Source: Salinimicrobium tongyeongense (GTDB taxonomy: Bacteria; Bacteroidota; Bacteroidia; Flavobacteriales; Flavobacteriaceae). From it: DNA of 64,000 bases. Position 1 is the stretch's first letter. Each line of letters begins with the position of its first letter. Position numbers and translations under genes: made by a program. The DNA lies in assembly GCF_026109735.1 (NCBI RefSeq), contig NZ_CP069620.1:1054001-1118000 (forward strand), given 5' to 3'. The notes under the pieces are model-generated. The model saw nothing but the letters and a program-made list of their open reading frames with translations, made no database searches and was not told the origin of the DNA. This document shows, piece after piece, positions 1 through 6,941 of this stretch.

Positions 1-335
1 CATTGCAGGAGGGCCATTGGGTGAGAACACACTTTTTTAATATCGGTGATCTTCTGCCCAGGCAGCACCATGAGGTTCATAAAAATAGGAATGTAATGCT
101 CACCCTTAATTTGTAGATTATTATCATCAATAAGGGCGTAATTGGGGAGAATGGTACCCGCAGTAGAATTCTCTATCGCCATGACTGCGCTTACAGAACG
201 GTTGGTCAATAAGCTGTCAACAACTTCCCTAAACGATTGGCATTCGTCTACCGGAACTTCCTTTCCAAAATATTCCCGTGCAACCTGGTGGTGAAATGAT
301 CCTTTTATTCCCTGTATGGCTATTTTTTCCTGCAT
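1..335 (-). CDS. pheA: prephenate dehydratase, N-terminal part (runs off the window)
   Basis: Prephenate dehydratase converts prephenate to phenylpyruvate, the committed step of phenylalanine synthesis. The visible 111 codons start at the ATG at 335-333 and contain the early KGSFHHQVAREYFG segment and the family motif AIENSTAGTI, typical of the dehydratase domain. The C-terminal half, including any ACT regulatory domain, lies beyond base 1. The gene follows an aromatic leader peptide and terminator (347-476), which independently supports the assignment and predicts control by aromatic aminoacyl-tRNA supply. Confidence 0.88.
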   Translation of the reverse strand, partial: MQEKIAIQGIKGSFHHQVAREYFGKEVPVDECQSFREVVDSLLTNRSVSAVMAIENSTAGTILPNYALIDDNNLQIKGEHYIPIFMNLMVLPGQKITDIKKVCSHPMALLQ

Positions 336-346
336 ATACTTTTTGG

Positions 347-379
347 CAAAAAAAAATCCCGATGCTTACATCGGGATTT
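347..379 (-). terminator. attenuator terminator of pheA
   Basis: On the minus strand a perfect 11-bp stem (AAATCCCGATG / CATCGGGATTT, arms 379-369 and 364-354 with loop TAAG) is followed by a run of T residues, ending 12 nt before the pheA ATG. Its 5' arm contains TCCCGAT, which can alternatively pair with ATCGGGA (416-410) inside the leader peptide gene. This is the expected terminator/antiterminator switch of a leader-peptide attenuator. Confidence 0.88.
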
Positions 380-398
380 CAGTTATAATATTGGTTAA

Positions 399-476
399 TT
401 ATACGGCACTCCCGATCTTATCTCTGAAATAGAAATAAAAGTAATACCAGGCGTTCCAGATAAATAAATTGTTCAT
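399..476 (-). CDS. aromatic leader peptide of pheA (25 aa)
   Basis: A 25-codon minus-strand ORF lies between the promoter and the pheA terminator. Residues 10-17 read WYYFYFYF, eight aromatic residues in a row, with F5 and W7 in addition; the tail is RDKIGSAV. This is the composition expected of a phenylalanine/tyrosine control peptide, comparable in role to E. coli PheL. Codons for K20-S23 (AAG ATC GGG AGT) carry ATCGGGA, complementary to the 5' arm of the downstream terminator. Stalling at the aromatic codons would leave this segment free to form an antiterminator; completing translation would cover it and allow termination. Confidence 0.88.
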   Translation of the reverse strand: MNNLFIWNAWYYFYFYFRDKIGSAV

Positions 477-494
477 TTTTCTCTTTGTGAAAAG

Positions 495-523
495 CTAATG
501 TAGCATATATTTTCAAAAAACAA
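495..523 (-). promoter_or_regulatory. promoter of the pheA leader
   Basis: On the minus strand TTG (523-521), an 18-nt spacer and TACATTAG (502-495) resemble the Bacteroidota promoter consensus TTG-N17-23-TAnnTTTG with one mismatch. Transcription would begin near 488, just upstream of the leader ATG at 476. Confidence 0.6.
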
Positions 524-639
524 TGTTTTTTCCTGAAAAAACAACGAGAACGATTTCGCTAATTTTAACAACATTTGAATTCTTCTGAATAATTTTCTGC
601 CTTATAAAAAAGATGATTTACTTTTGAAAAAAAGCTGTT

Positions 640-1539
640 ATGTCAATACTGGTAAACAAGGTCTCTAAGTACTACGGAGAACAAAAAGCCCTCGATGAAG
701 TTTCCTTTTCCATCCAAAAAGGGGAAATTGTGGGGTTCTTAGGCCCCAATGGCGCAGGAAAGTCTACACTTATGAAGATCCTTACCGGTTATTTACAACC
801 TTCTTCGGGAGAAGCCACTGTAAACGGCTTTGCCCTTGAAGAAGATTTGCTGCAGGCACAAAAAAGCACCGGATACCTCCCCGAGCACAACTCCCTTTAT
901 ACCGAAATGTATGTGCGGGAATACCTGGAGTTTAACGCCCTTATATATAAGGTACCAAAAAGCCGTATTGAAGAGGTTATTCTCCAAACCGGACTTCTAC
1001 CCGAAGCCAATAAAAAGATCGAGCAGCTCTCTAAAGGTTACCGGCAGAGAGTAGGCCTGGCTAATGCACTTCTGCACAACCCCGATGTGCTCATCCTCGA
1101 TGAACCCACCACAGGCCTCGATCCCAACCAGCTGGTAGAGATCAGGGAATTGATCAAAACAATTGGAAAGGAAAAAACCATCTTTCTCTCCACCCACATT
1201 ATGCGGGAAGTAGAAGCTTTGTGTGAGCGGGTGATCATCATCAACCACGGAAAAATTGTTGCCGATAAAAGGTTGGAGGAGCTGCGCGATGAGCAGATGC
1301 AGATCATTGAAGTGGAGTTTGATTACCGAATTGAAGAAGTTGCCCTCAATCGCCTGCCTCACCTTATGGACCTCAGGAACACCGGCGGATTCGTTTATGA
1401 ACTCTATTTTGACACTGAAAAAGACATGCGCCCTACCGTTTTTGATTTTGCACATGACAATGGATTGAAGACCTTACAGCTCAACCGGAAGAATAAGAAC
1501 CTGGAGAATTTATTTTCAGAGCTAACGCTGAAGAAGTAG
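640..1539 (+). CDS. gldA: gliding-motility ABC transporter ATPase GldA
   Basis: ATP-binding subunit of an ABC transporter; in Flavobacterium GldA works with GldF and GldG and is required for gliding. The 299-aa protein has Walker A GPNGAGKST at residues 35-43, the signature LSKGYRQRVGLANALL near 128 and Walker B VLILDEPTTGLDP near 150, followed by a roughly 90-residue C-terminal extension usual in this family. A TACTTTTG -7 box lies at 619-626. No membrane subunit is adjacent, which fits gldA being unlinked from gldFG in many genomes. The N-terminus and length match GldA closely; a general ABC-2 ATPase is the alternative. Confidence 0.85.
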   Translation: MSILVNKVSKYYGEQKALDEVSFSIQKGEIVGFLGPNGAGKSTLMKILTGYLQPSSGEATVNGFALEEDLLQAQKSTGYLPEHNSLYTEMYVREYLEFNALIYKVPKSRIEEVILQTGLLPEANKKIEQLSKGYRQRVGLANALLHNPDVLILDEPTTGLDPNQLVEIRELIKTIGKEKTIFLSTHIMREVEALCERVIIINHGKIVADKRLEELRDEQMQIIEVEFDYRIEEVALNRLPHLMDLRNTGGFVYELYFDTEKDMRPTVFDFAHDNGLKTLQLNRKNKNLENLFSELTLKK

Positions 1540-1551
1540 GGTTTTTCTACC

Positions 1552-1582
1552 CGACCTGCAAGGTTTTGAAAACCTTGCAGGT
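1552..1582 (+). terminator. terminator after gldA
   Basis: Perfect inverted repeat (GACCTGCAAGGTTTT / AAAACCTTGCAGGTC) directly after the gldA stop, followed by TATATTTTTTG. It probably terminates gldA and is also the first unit of a palindrome-rich stretch. Confidence 0.7.
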
Positions 1583-2045
1583 CTATATTTTTTGATCAAC
1601 CTAAAGGTAAAAAAGACCTGGCAGACCGATGATATTACGAAACGATCTGCAAATTCCTGCCATTTCGGAATTTAGAATTGGGCTAAAGCCCTGGGTGAAG
1701 ATCCTCTTTATTATCCCCGACTTAAAAGTCGGGGCAATTAATTTCTGTGGAATTTTAAATAACAACCAAAACCTACAAGGTCAGAAAAAGACCCTGCAGG
1801 TTTGATGATAACCCGGCACGGATTTCAAATCCGCGCCAACTAATCAAAACCGCAACAAGGAGAAACGGAAACAGATAACGCGGATCTGTGATCCGTGCTG
1901 ATTTCCAGCAACTAAACCTAACAGGTTTTAGAAACCTGTTAGGTTTGAATACGAAAACCTTCAAACAATTTCAAGTATTTGTCGCGGATTGTAAATCTGC
2001 GCCATCTTCACCTGTTAGCGCGGATCTGTGATCTGTGCCGAAGAA
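1583..2045. repeat. palindrome-rich intergenic stretch
   Basis: About 460 bp without a convincing gene between gldA and a convergent DUF2807 gene. It holds a series of different short palindromes: GGGCTAAAGCCC (1680-1691), CCCCGACTT/AAGTCGGGG (1715-1734), several CGCGGAT/ATCCGTG hairpins (1815-2040) and a 31-bp inverted repeat with arms AACCTAACAGG (1915-1945). The GGGCTAAAGCCC unit recurs at 32.7 and 33.1 kb. I see accumulated REP-like sequence rather than a gene. Confidence 0.6.
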
Positions 2046-2052
2046 CCTCTTT

Positions 2053-2823
2053 TCATTCGAATATCAACTTCCCCGAATAAAAGGTCTCCACCTCCACCAC
2101 CGGCGGGCGGTTAACAGAAATCACATCCCCCGTACTTCTTATTTCTCCTCTCAACACCTGCTGCGGATTTACAAACAACTTATTGGTTCCCCGATGCTGA
2201 ATTTCAACAGTGCCGGCAGTCAGTTCCTGTGCCTCAACCCTGCCATCGCCGTTGGCGATATAGAGATCCAAATAATTTGTTTCCCCCTGAAGGAAAAAGT
2301 TCGAAAAATCATCTCCCGTTACCCGCACATAATCTGACACCAGATGCAGGTCAAAATCCCCTACGGTATATACTTCATTTGAATCTTCCTGGTTCAGGCT
2401 GCGCAGCCAGATGTCTGGGAAATGCAATTCTCCCACACTTTTTACCACCCGGTTTCCTGCATTTTGTAACCATGTAAGGTTGGGTACCGTCACATAAATG
2501 GAAGTGAGTTTATAATCCCGCACAAAGTTACAGCTGTTGCCATTCCGGAGAATAAGTCGGCCGTCGATTACTTCAGCAGAAATTTCGTTCATCAGGTTTT
2601 CACCTGTTTTTACTATTACTTTATGGTCTTCTCCCTGTTCAATAAAAAGCTCAATATTTTCATAAACCATGAGCTCTTCAAAAGGGCCTACCTGCAACTC
2701 TTTTTCGATCATGCTTCCGGCGGTTTGAAAACAATCGGGAGCATCTTCAGTATTACAAGCCATAAAAAGTATCAGGCCCAAAAATGGCAAATTCAGAAGA
2801 GATTTTTTCAGCAGCTGTTTCAT
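2053..2823 (-). CDS. DUF2807 putative auto-transporter adhesin-like lipoprotein
   Basis: 256-aa exported protein of the DUF2807 family (right-handed beta-helix), common in Bacteroidota and of unknown function. It starts with a lipoprotein signal (MKQLLKK...FMAC, lipobox Cys near residue 23). The core has short beta repeats with conserved polar positions such as ELMVYENIELFIEQGEDHKVIVKTGENL and TWLQNAGNRVVKSVG. Its start overlaps the stop of the upstream PagL-like gene by 4 nt, so the two are probably co-transcribed envelope genes. Confidence 0.78.
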   Translation of the reverse strand: MKQLLKKSLLNLPFLGLILFMACNTEDAPDCFQTAGSMIEKELQVGPFEELMVYENIELFIEQGEDHKVIVKTGENLMNEISAEVIDGRLILRNGNSCNFVRDYKLTSIYVTVPNLTWLQNAGNRVVKSVGELHFPDIWLRSLNQEDSNEVYTVGDFDLHLVSDYVRVTGDDFSNFFLQGETNYLDLYIANGDGRVEAQELTAGTVEIQHRGTNKLFVNPQQVLRGEIRSTGDVISVNRPPVVEVETFYSGKLIFE

Positions 2824-3908
2824 AAGCGGTATCCTATTGAAAATTCCACAGCTTCGGCATTTGCCCCGTGAGAACGTACCGTTACAGAACCAAAAAAGTC
2901 GTTCCAGATCTCCCTTTGCAAACCTACCCTGTTGTACACCCTGTCTACATACTTATCATAAGGATAGTAAATGTAATATCCAAGATGAGTAATTAGGGAA
3001 AGCTTTCGAAAAGTGAGTTGATGGCCGGCAAATACTCCTACGCGCTTTGCATCTTCATCACCCGTAGTACCCACCAGTGGAAAAGCGACCGAATAATAGT
3101 AAATATACTCCTCCATAGCACGTGAAAGGAATAATTCGGCACCCGCCTGCAGGGTACTTTTATGGTTTAAAGCTTTATCTGCATAAGCCGAAAGCGTTAA
3201 AAATGGATAAGATTCTGAACCAATGACCCCGGTAGTATTCACCCCGCCACGTAATACAAGGTTGTACCGAAAAGGTGCCGAAAATGGCATTTTTGGATCT
3301 TTAGGTATGAACTCTCTTTGAACCTCATGGTTGAAGTCGTAATTTAACCCGGCACTTAGAGCCAGGGTATTTGTAGAGCTGTTGGGCGATATAAAATCGG
3401 CGTTGGAATAATGGATCAGCGAAAGGCCGGTTTGGAACCCCAGGCCGCCAATGATATTTTCGAACTGCAGGTTTCCGGTAAAAATAGTGGAGCTAAGAAG
3501 CCGGGAGCCATAAGCATTGTTCTGGTAATTTTTATCGGGATGGTACGGATTGGTAGTAACTGCCAGCCCCTGACCCACTTTTAGCAAAAGGTGCCGCTTC
3601 AGAAAATAAAAGCCCAGGTGGGCGTAGGCGCCGAAATTCTCTCCCAAATGCTCATTTTTGAGATCCTGGTAAGAGAGGGAAAAACCCACATTGGGATAGT
3701 TATAGCGGCGTTCCCAGGCCTGATCTCCGTAGGTTTTCCGGTTAAAATGCAACAGCACTCCGTGAGGATGTTCGGTGATCAAATGAGAAATATTGCGGTT
3801 GTGCTCCCAAATACTTCCGTAGAAATAATTCGCTTCTACGGAAAAATCTTTCTCCTGTGAAAAAACTTCCGAAGAAAACAACAAAATGAGCAGCAGCAAT
3901 TTTCGCAT
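2820..3908 (-). CDS. PagL-like lipid A 3-O-deacylase family protein
   Basis: 362-aa outer-membrane protein with a signal peptide (residues 1-17, cut after SEVFSQ) and alternating beta-strand pattern ending in an aromatic-type terminus (SIGYRL). The segment GLSLIHYSNADF matches the His-x-Ser-Asn-Ala region of the PagL/acyloxyacyl hydrolase family, which removes the 3-O-linked acyl chain of lipid A. The protein is about twice the length of Proteobacterial PagL, as is usual in Bacteroidota homologues. Activity is inferred from the motif only. It overlaps the DUF2807 gene downstream by 4 nt. Confidence 0.7.
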   Translation of the reverse strand: MRKLLLLILLFSSEVFSQEKDFSVEANYFYGSIWEHNRNISHLITEHPHGVLLHFNRKTYGDQAWERRYNYPNVGFSLSYQDLKNEHLGENFGAYAHLGFYFLKRHLLLKVGQGLAVTTNPYHPDKNYQNNAYGSRLLSSTIFTGNLQFENIIGGLGFQTGLSLIHYSNADFISPNSSTNTLALSAGLNYDFNHEVQREFIPKDPKMPFSAPFRYNLVLRGGVNTTGVIGSESYPFLTLSAYADKALNHKSTLQAGAELFLSRAMEEYIYYYSVAFPLVGTTGDEDAKRVGVFAGHQLTFRKLSLITHLGYYIYYPYDKYVDRVYNRVGLQREIWNDFFGSVTVRSHGANAEAVEFSIGYRL

Positions 3909-3922
3909 GGAAGGTGCCGGAC

Positions 3923-4348
3923 TTACTGATTTACCGGCGAACCGTTGAGGATGATTTCTGAAGAGATCTCGGCTGTTTTTTCCAGCATTTTTGCTACCGA
4001 ACAGTATTTTTCGAGAGAAAGATCTACTGCCCTTTTAGCTTTATTTTCGGGAATATCCCCATCTATAAATATCTTTAAGTGGATTCTTTTAAAGACGTTT
4101 GGAATTGCACCATCCACTCTGAATCCTTCTACATCCATCTCGAGATTAGTCATCTCCAGTTGCTGTTTTTTGAGGATCATTACAATATCAATACTGCTGC
4201 AACCGGCAATACCCATAAGCAGTAGCTCCATGGGGCTTGCTCCCTGCGGGCTGGGTTCGCTCTTGTTGTCGAGATGCACTACATCTCCACGCTCATTTCT
4301 GGTTTCAAAATGGTAGTTTTCGTTAAGTCTCTTAAGATGGATCTTCAT
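3923..4348 (-). CDS. OsmC/Ohr family protein
   Basis: 141-aa thiol peroxidase-fold protein. The two family cysteines are visible at C50 (GIAGCSSID) and C116 (EKYCSVAK). Proteins of this family reduce organic hydroperoxides, although many flavobacterial members have unknown substrates. It lies 148 bp downstream of the siroheme/sulfite reductase run on the same strand, with a C-rich low-complexity spacer between them, and may be a separate transcript. Confidence 0.85.
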   Translation of the reverse strand: MKIHLKRLNENYHFETRNERGDVVHLDNKSEPSPQGASPMELLLMGIAGCSSIDIVMILKKQQLEMTNLEMDVEGFRVDGAIPNVFKRIHLKIFIDGDIPENKAKRAVDLSLEKYCSVAKMLEKTAEISSEIILNGSPVNQ

Positions 4349-4496
4349 TTATCGTGGAATTTATGCAAAGTTAGGAAAAAACTTTTCCCTAATCCCATCC
4401 CTTTATCCCCATCCCCGGCCCTTCATCCCATCCCCCACCCTTCCCAAGGGGAAGGGAGTAAAATGAAATACAACATGGAAGTAAATTAGAATAGAT

Positions 4497-5558
4497 TTAT
4501 CCAATACTCTGTACCACTTCCCGCTTGGCTTCTTTTTTGGTACCGTCAAATCCTTCTACCCCGCCAACAGTAGTATATTTTAGAACGTACTTTTTGTTAG
4601 GGTGGATTCGCTGATAGGCACTCTGGCACATGATGGCGGCTTCATGAAATCCGGAGAGGATCAGCTTTAGCTTTCCTTTATAGGTGTTGACATCTCCAAT
4701 AGCATAGATCCCAGGAATGTTGGTCTGGTAATCATACGAATTATCGACCTTAATGGCATTTTTTTCAATTTCCAGCCCCCAATTCGCCATAGGTCCCAGC
4801 TTTGGAGAAAGTCCGAATAGCGGGATGAAATGATCTGTAGATTTCAGTTCCTCCCCACGGGCAGTATCGTTGTGCCGAATGACCACCTGCTCCAGACGCT
4901 CTTCTCCTTTTAGCCCCACTACTTCGGCATTTGTGATAAGCTCTACTTTACCCAGTTTGGCAAGTTCAGAAAGACGTTCTACCGAATCAAGTGCGCCCCT
5001 GAATTCATTCCTCCTGTGAACCAGGGCAACTTCAGCAGCGACATCGGCCAGGAAAATTGCCCAGTCTAATGCCGAATCTCCTCCCCCGGCGATAACTACT
5101 CTTTTGTCGCGGTACACTTCGGGGTCTTTTATAAAATAAGCCACGCCATTATCCTCAAAATCAGAAATATTTGGAATGGGCGGTTTGCGTGGCTCGAAAG
5201 ATCCCAATCCGCCAGCTATCGCGACCACCGGCGCGTTATGCTGAGTACCTTTATTTGTGGTCACCACAAAAGTTTCATCCTCCAGCTTTTCGATGGTTTC
5301 GGCCCGTTCGCCCAGGGTGAAGCCGGGATTAAAAGGCCTGATCTGTTCCATGAGATTGTTCACCAGATCGCCGGCAAGAATTTCAGGAAAAGCAGGAATG
5401 TCATAAATGGGCTTTTTGGGATAAATTTCTGAACACTGGCCGCCGGGCTGCGGCAAAGCATCTATTAAATGTGTTTTTAGCTTTAAAAGTCCGGCTTCAA
5501 ATACCGTGAACAATCCGGTGGGTCCGGCACCTATGATGAGGATGTCTGTTTTAATCAT
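4497..5558 (-). CDS. ferredoxin-NADP+ reductase, thioredoxin-reductase-like
   Basis: 353-aa flavoprotein with FAD-binding GAGPTG near residue 11, an NADPH-binding GGGDSALDWA near 160 and the C-terminal GIYAIGDVNTYKG FAD motif. It lacks the CxxC redox pair of thioredoxin reductase, which places it in the TrxR-like ferredoxin-NADP+ reductase group. It overlaps the siroheme synthase gene by 8 nt, at the end of the sulfite reductase operon. The likely job is to pass NADPH electrons to ferredoxin for sulfite reduction; that link is inferred from position. Confidence 0.85.
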   Translation of the reverse strand: MIKTDILIIGAGPTGLFTVFEAGLLKLKTHLIDALPQPGGQCSEIYPKKPIYDIPAFPEILAGDLVNNLMEQIRPFNPGFTLGERAETIEKLEDETFVVTTNKGTQHNAPVVAIAGGLGSFEPRKPPIPNISDFEDNGVAYFIKDPEVYRDKRVVIAGGGDSALDWAIFLADVAAEVALVHRRNEFRGALDSVERLSELAKLGKVELITNAEVVGLKGEERLEQVVIRHNDTARGEELKSTDHFIPLFGLSPKLGPMANWGLEIEKNAIKVDNSYDYQTNIPGIYAIGDVNTYKGKLKLILSGFHEAAIMCQSAYQRIHPNKKYVLKYTTVGGVEGFDGTKKEAKREVVQSIG

Positions 5559-6153
5559 TACTTACTTTTTTTGCTTTTAAGGATTCGGTTATTTTGTTCA
5601 TCTGGTTCACTTTCTCATCAAAATCTCCTTTGATGGTCGAGCGGTACTCATTGAGGTTTTCAACCATCTGGTTGATGTTATCGGGGATCACCTCTTCAAA
5701 AAACTGCCGTAGTCGCTTGGCTGTGGTAGGTGATTTGCCATTCGTTGAAATAGCGATCTTTACATGACCTTTATTGACGATCCCGCCCATATAGAAATCA
5801 CATAAATCGGGAGTATCTGCTATATTGGCCAGTAAAAACCTCTTTTTCGCGTGGGTATAGATGCGCCTGTTCAGCTTTTCGTCATTGGTGGCAGCAATAA
5901 CCACATGCCGCTTTTTCAGCTGACTTTTTTTGTACCTGCTTTTGGTGATCTTCAAATCATGTTTTTTGGCCAAAGCTTCAGTTTCCGGAAGGAACTCCTT
6001 TGCCACCACCTCCACATTCGCATTCGGGCTGGACTTCAGCAGAAAATGCAATTTTTCATGCCCTACATTTCCGCCGCCAACAATGAGGATATTGAGCTTA
6101 TTTACCTTTAGGAAAACAGGGTACAATTCGTTTCTTTCTTCCATAATCCACAC
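5551..6153 (-). CDS. precorrin-2 dehydrogenase / sirohydrochlorin ferrochelatase
   Basis: 200-aa protein matching the N-terminal half of CysG (Met8/CysG-N type). It oxidises precorrin-2 and inserts iron to make siroheme. The NAD-binding LNILIVGGGNVGHEKLHFLL motif is near the N-terminus, followed by the IAISTNGKSPTTAKRLRQ segment of the family. The methyltransferase half is a separate gene (cobA) immediately upstream, with a 2-nt gap. ATG codons at 6153 and 6144 are both possible. Together with CobA it supplies siroheme to the adjacent sulfite reductase. Confidence 0.88.
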   Translation of the reverse strand: MWIMEERNELYPVFLKVNKLNILIVGGGNVGHEKLHFLLKSSPNANVEVVAKEFLPETEALAKKHDLKITKSRYKKSQLKKRHVVIAATNDEKLNRRIYTHAKKRFLLANIADTPDLCDFYMGGIVNKGHVKIAISTNGKSPTTAKRLRQFFEEVIPDNINQMVENLNEYRSTIKGDFDEKVNQMNKITESLKAKKVSND

Positions 6154-6155
6154 CC

Positions 6156-6941
6156 CTAGCTCCGAATTGGGGAATTTAGATATTCATTCTCTTTGATCAC
6201 ACTTTCAAAAAGAGCCTGTAATTTTGGCCTTTCGTTTACTACATCTCCAATGACGATAATCGCCGGAGAGGAGAGTTTCTTTTTTAAAACCACTTTTTCG
6301 ATATCCCGGATGCGGCCAAAGCCGGACTTCTCATTCACGGTAGTTCCATTTTGAATGATCGCCACGGGTGTATCTTCTCTTCCGAAGTGACTGAAGATAT
6401 CCACGATCTCGTGCAGTTTCCCCATTCCCATCAGGATGACAACGGTAGCGGTTGATTGAGCCGCAAGCCGGACATCTTCTGAAAGTTTTCGCTGAGTAGT
6501 AGTTCCCGTAATCACCCAAAAACTTTCAGAAACTCCCCTTTTTGTAAGGGGAATGCCCGAAGCTGCCGGCACAGCAATAGAAGAAGTCACTCCCGAAACC
6601 ACGGCGGTCTCAAGCCCACGGCTCCTGGCATAATCAATTTCTTCAGAACCACGCCCAAAGATAAAAGGATCGCCACCTTTTAATCGTACCACATGGCCGC
6701 GTTCCCGGGCATATTTCACGATCAGATCATTAATTTCATCCTGGGAATAGTAGTGACTGCCTTTACGCTTCCCTACAAAAATATGTTCTGCCTGGGGTGC
6801 ATAATCCAGTAATTCTCTGTTGATAAGGGCATCGTATAATACCACATTGGCTGCTTTCAAAGTATTCACAGCTTTAATGGTGATCAATTCGGGGTCTCCC
6901 GGACCAGCACCTACTACGCTTAATTTTGGTTCATTATACAT
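6156..6941 (-). CDS. cobA: uroporphyrinogen-III C-methyltransferase
   Basis: S-adenosylmethionine-dependent methyltransferase making precorrin-2 for siroheme. The 261-aa protein begins MYNEPKLSVVGAGPGDPELIT, a classic SUMT N-terminus, followed by VRLKGGDPFIFGRG and a PVAIIQNGTT segment. I chose the ATG at 6941, where this motif begins, over the longer in-frame start at 6968. The chosen start overlaps the sulfite reductase stop by 8 nt, indicating translational coupling. Confidence 0.92.
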   Translation of the reverse strand: MYNEPKLSVVGAGPGDPELITIKAVNTLKAANVVLYDALINRELLDYAPQAEHIFVGKRKGSHYYSQDEINDLIVKYARERGHVVRLKGGDPFIFGRGSEEIDYARSRGLETAVVSGVTSSIAVPAASGIPLTKRGVSESFWVITGTTTQRKLSEDVRLAAQSTATVVILMGMGKLHEIVDIFSHFGREDTPVAIIQNGTTVNEKSGFGRIRDIEKVVLKKKLSSPAIIVIGDVVNERPKLQALFESVIKENEYLNSPIRS

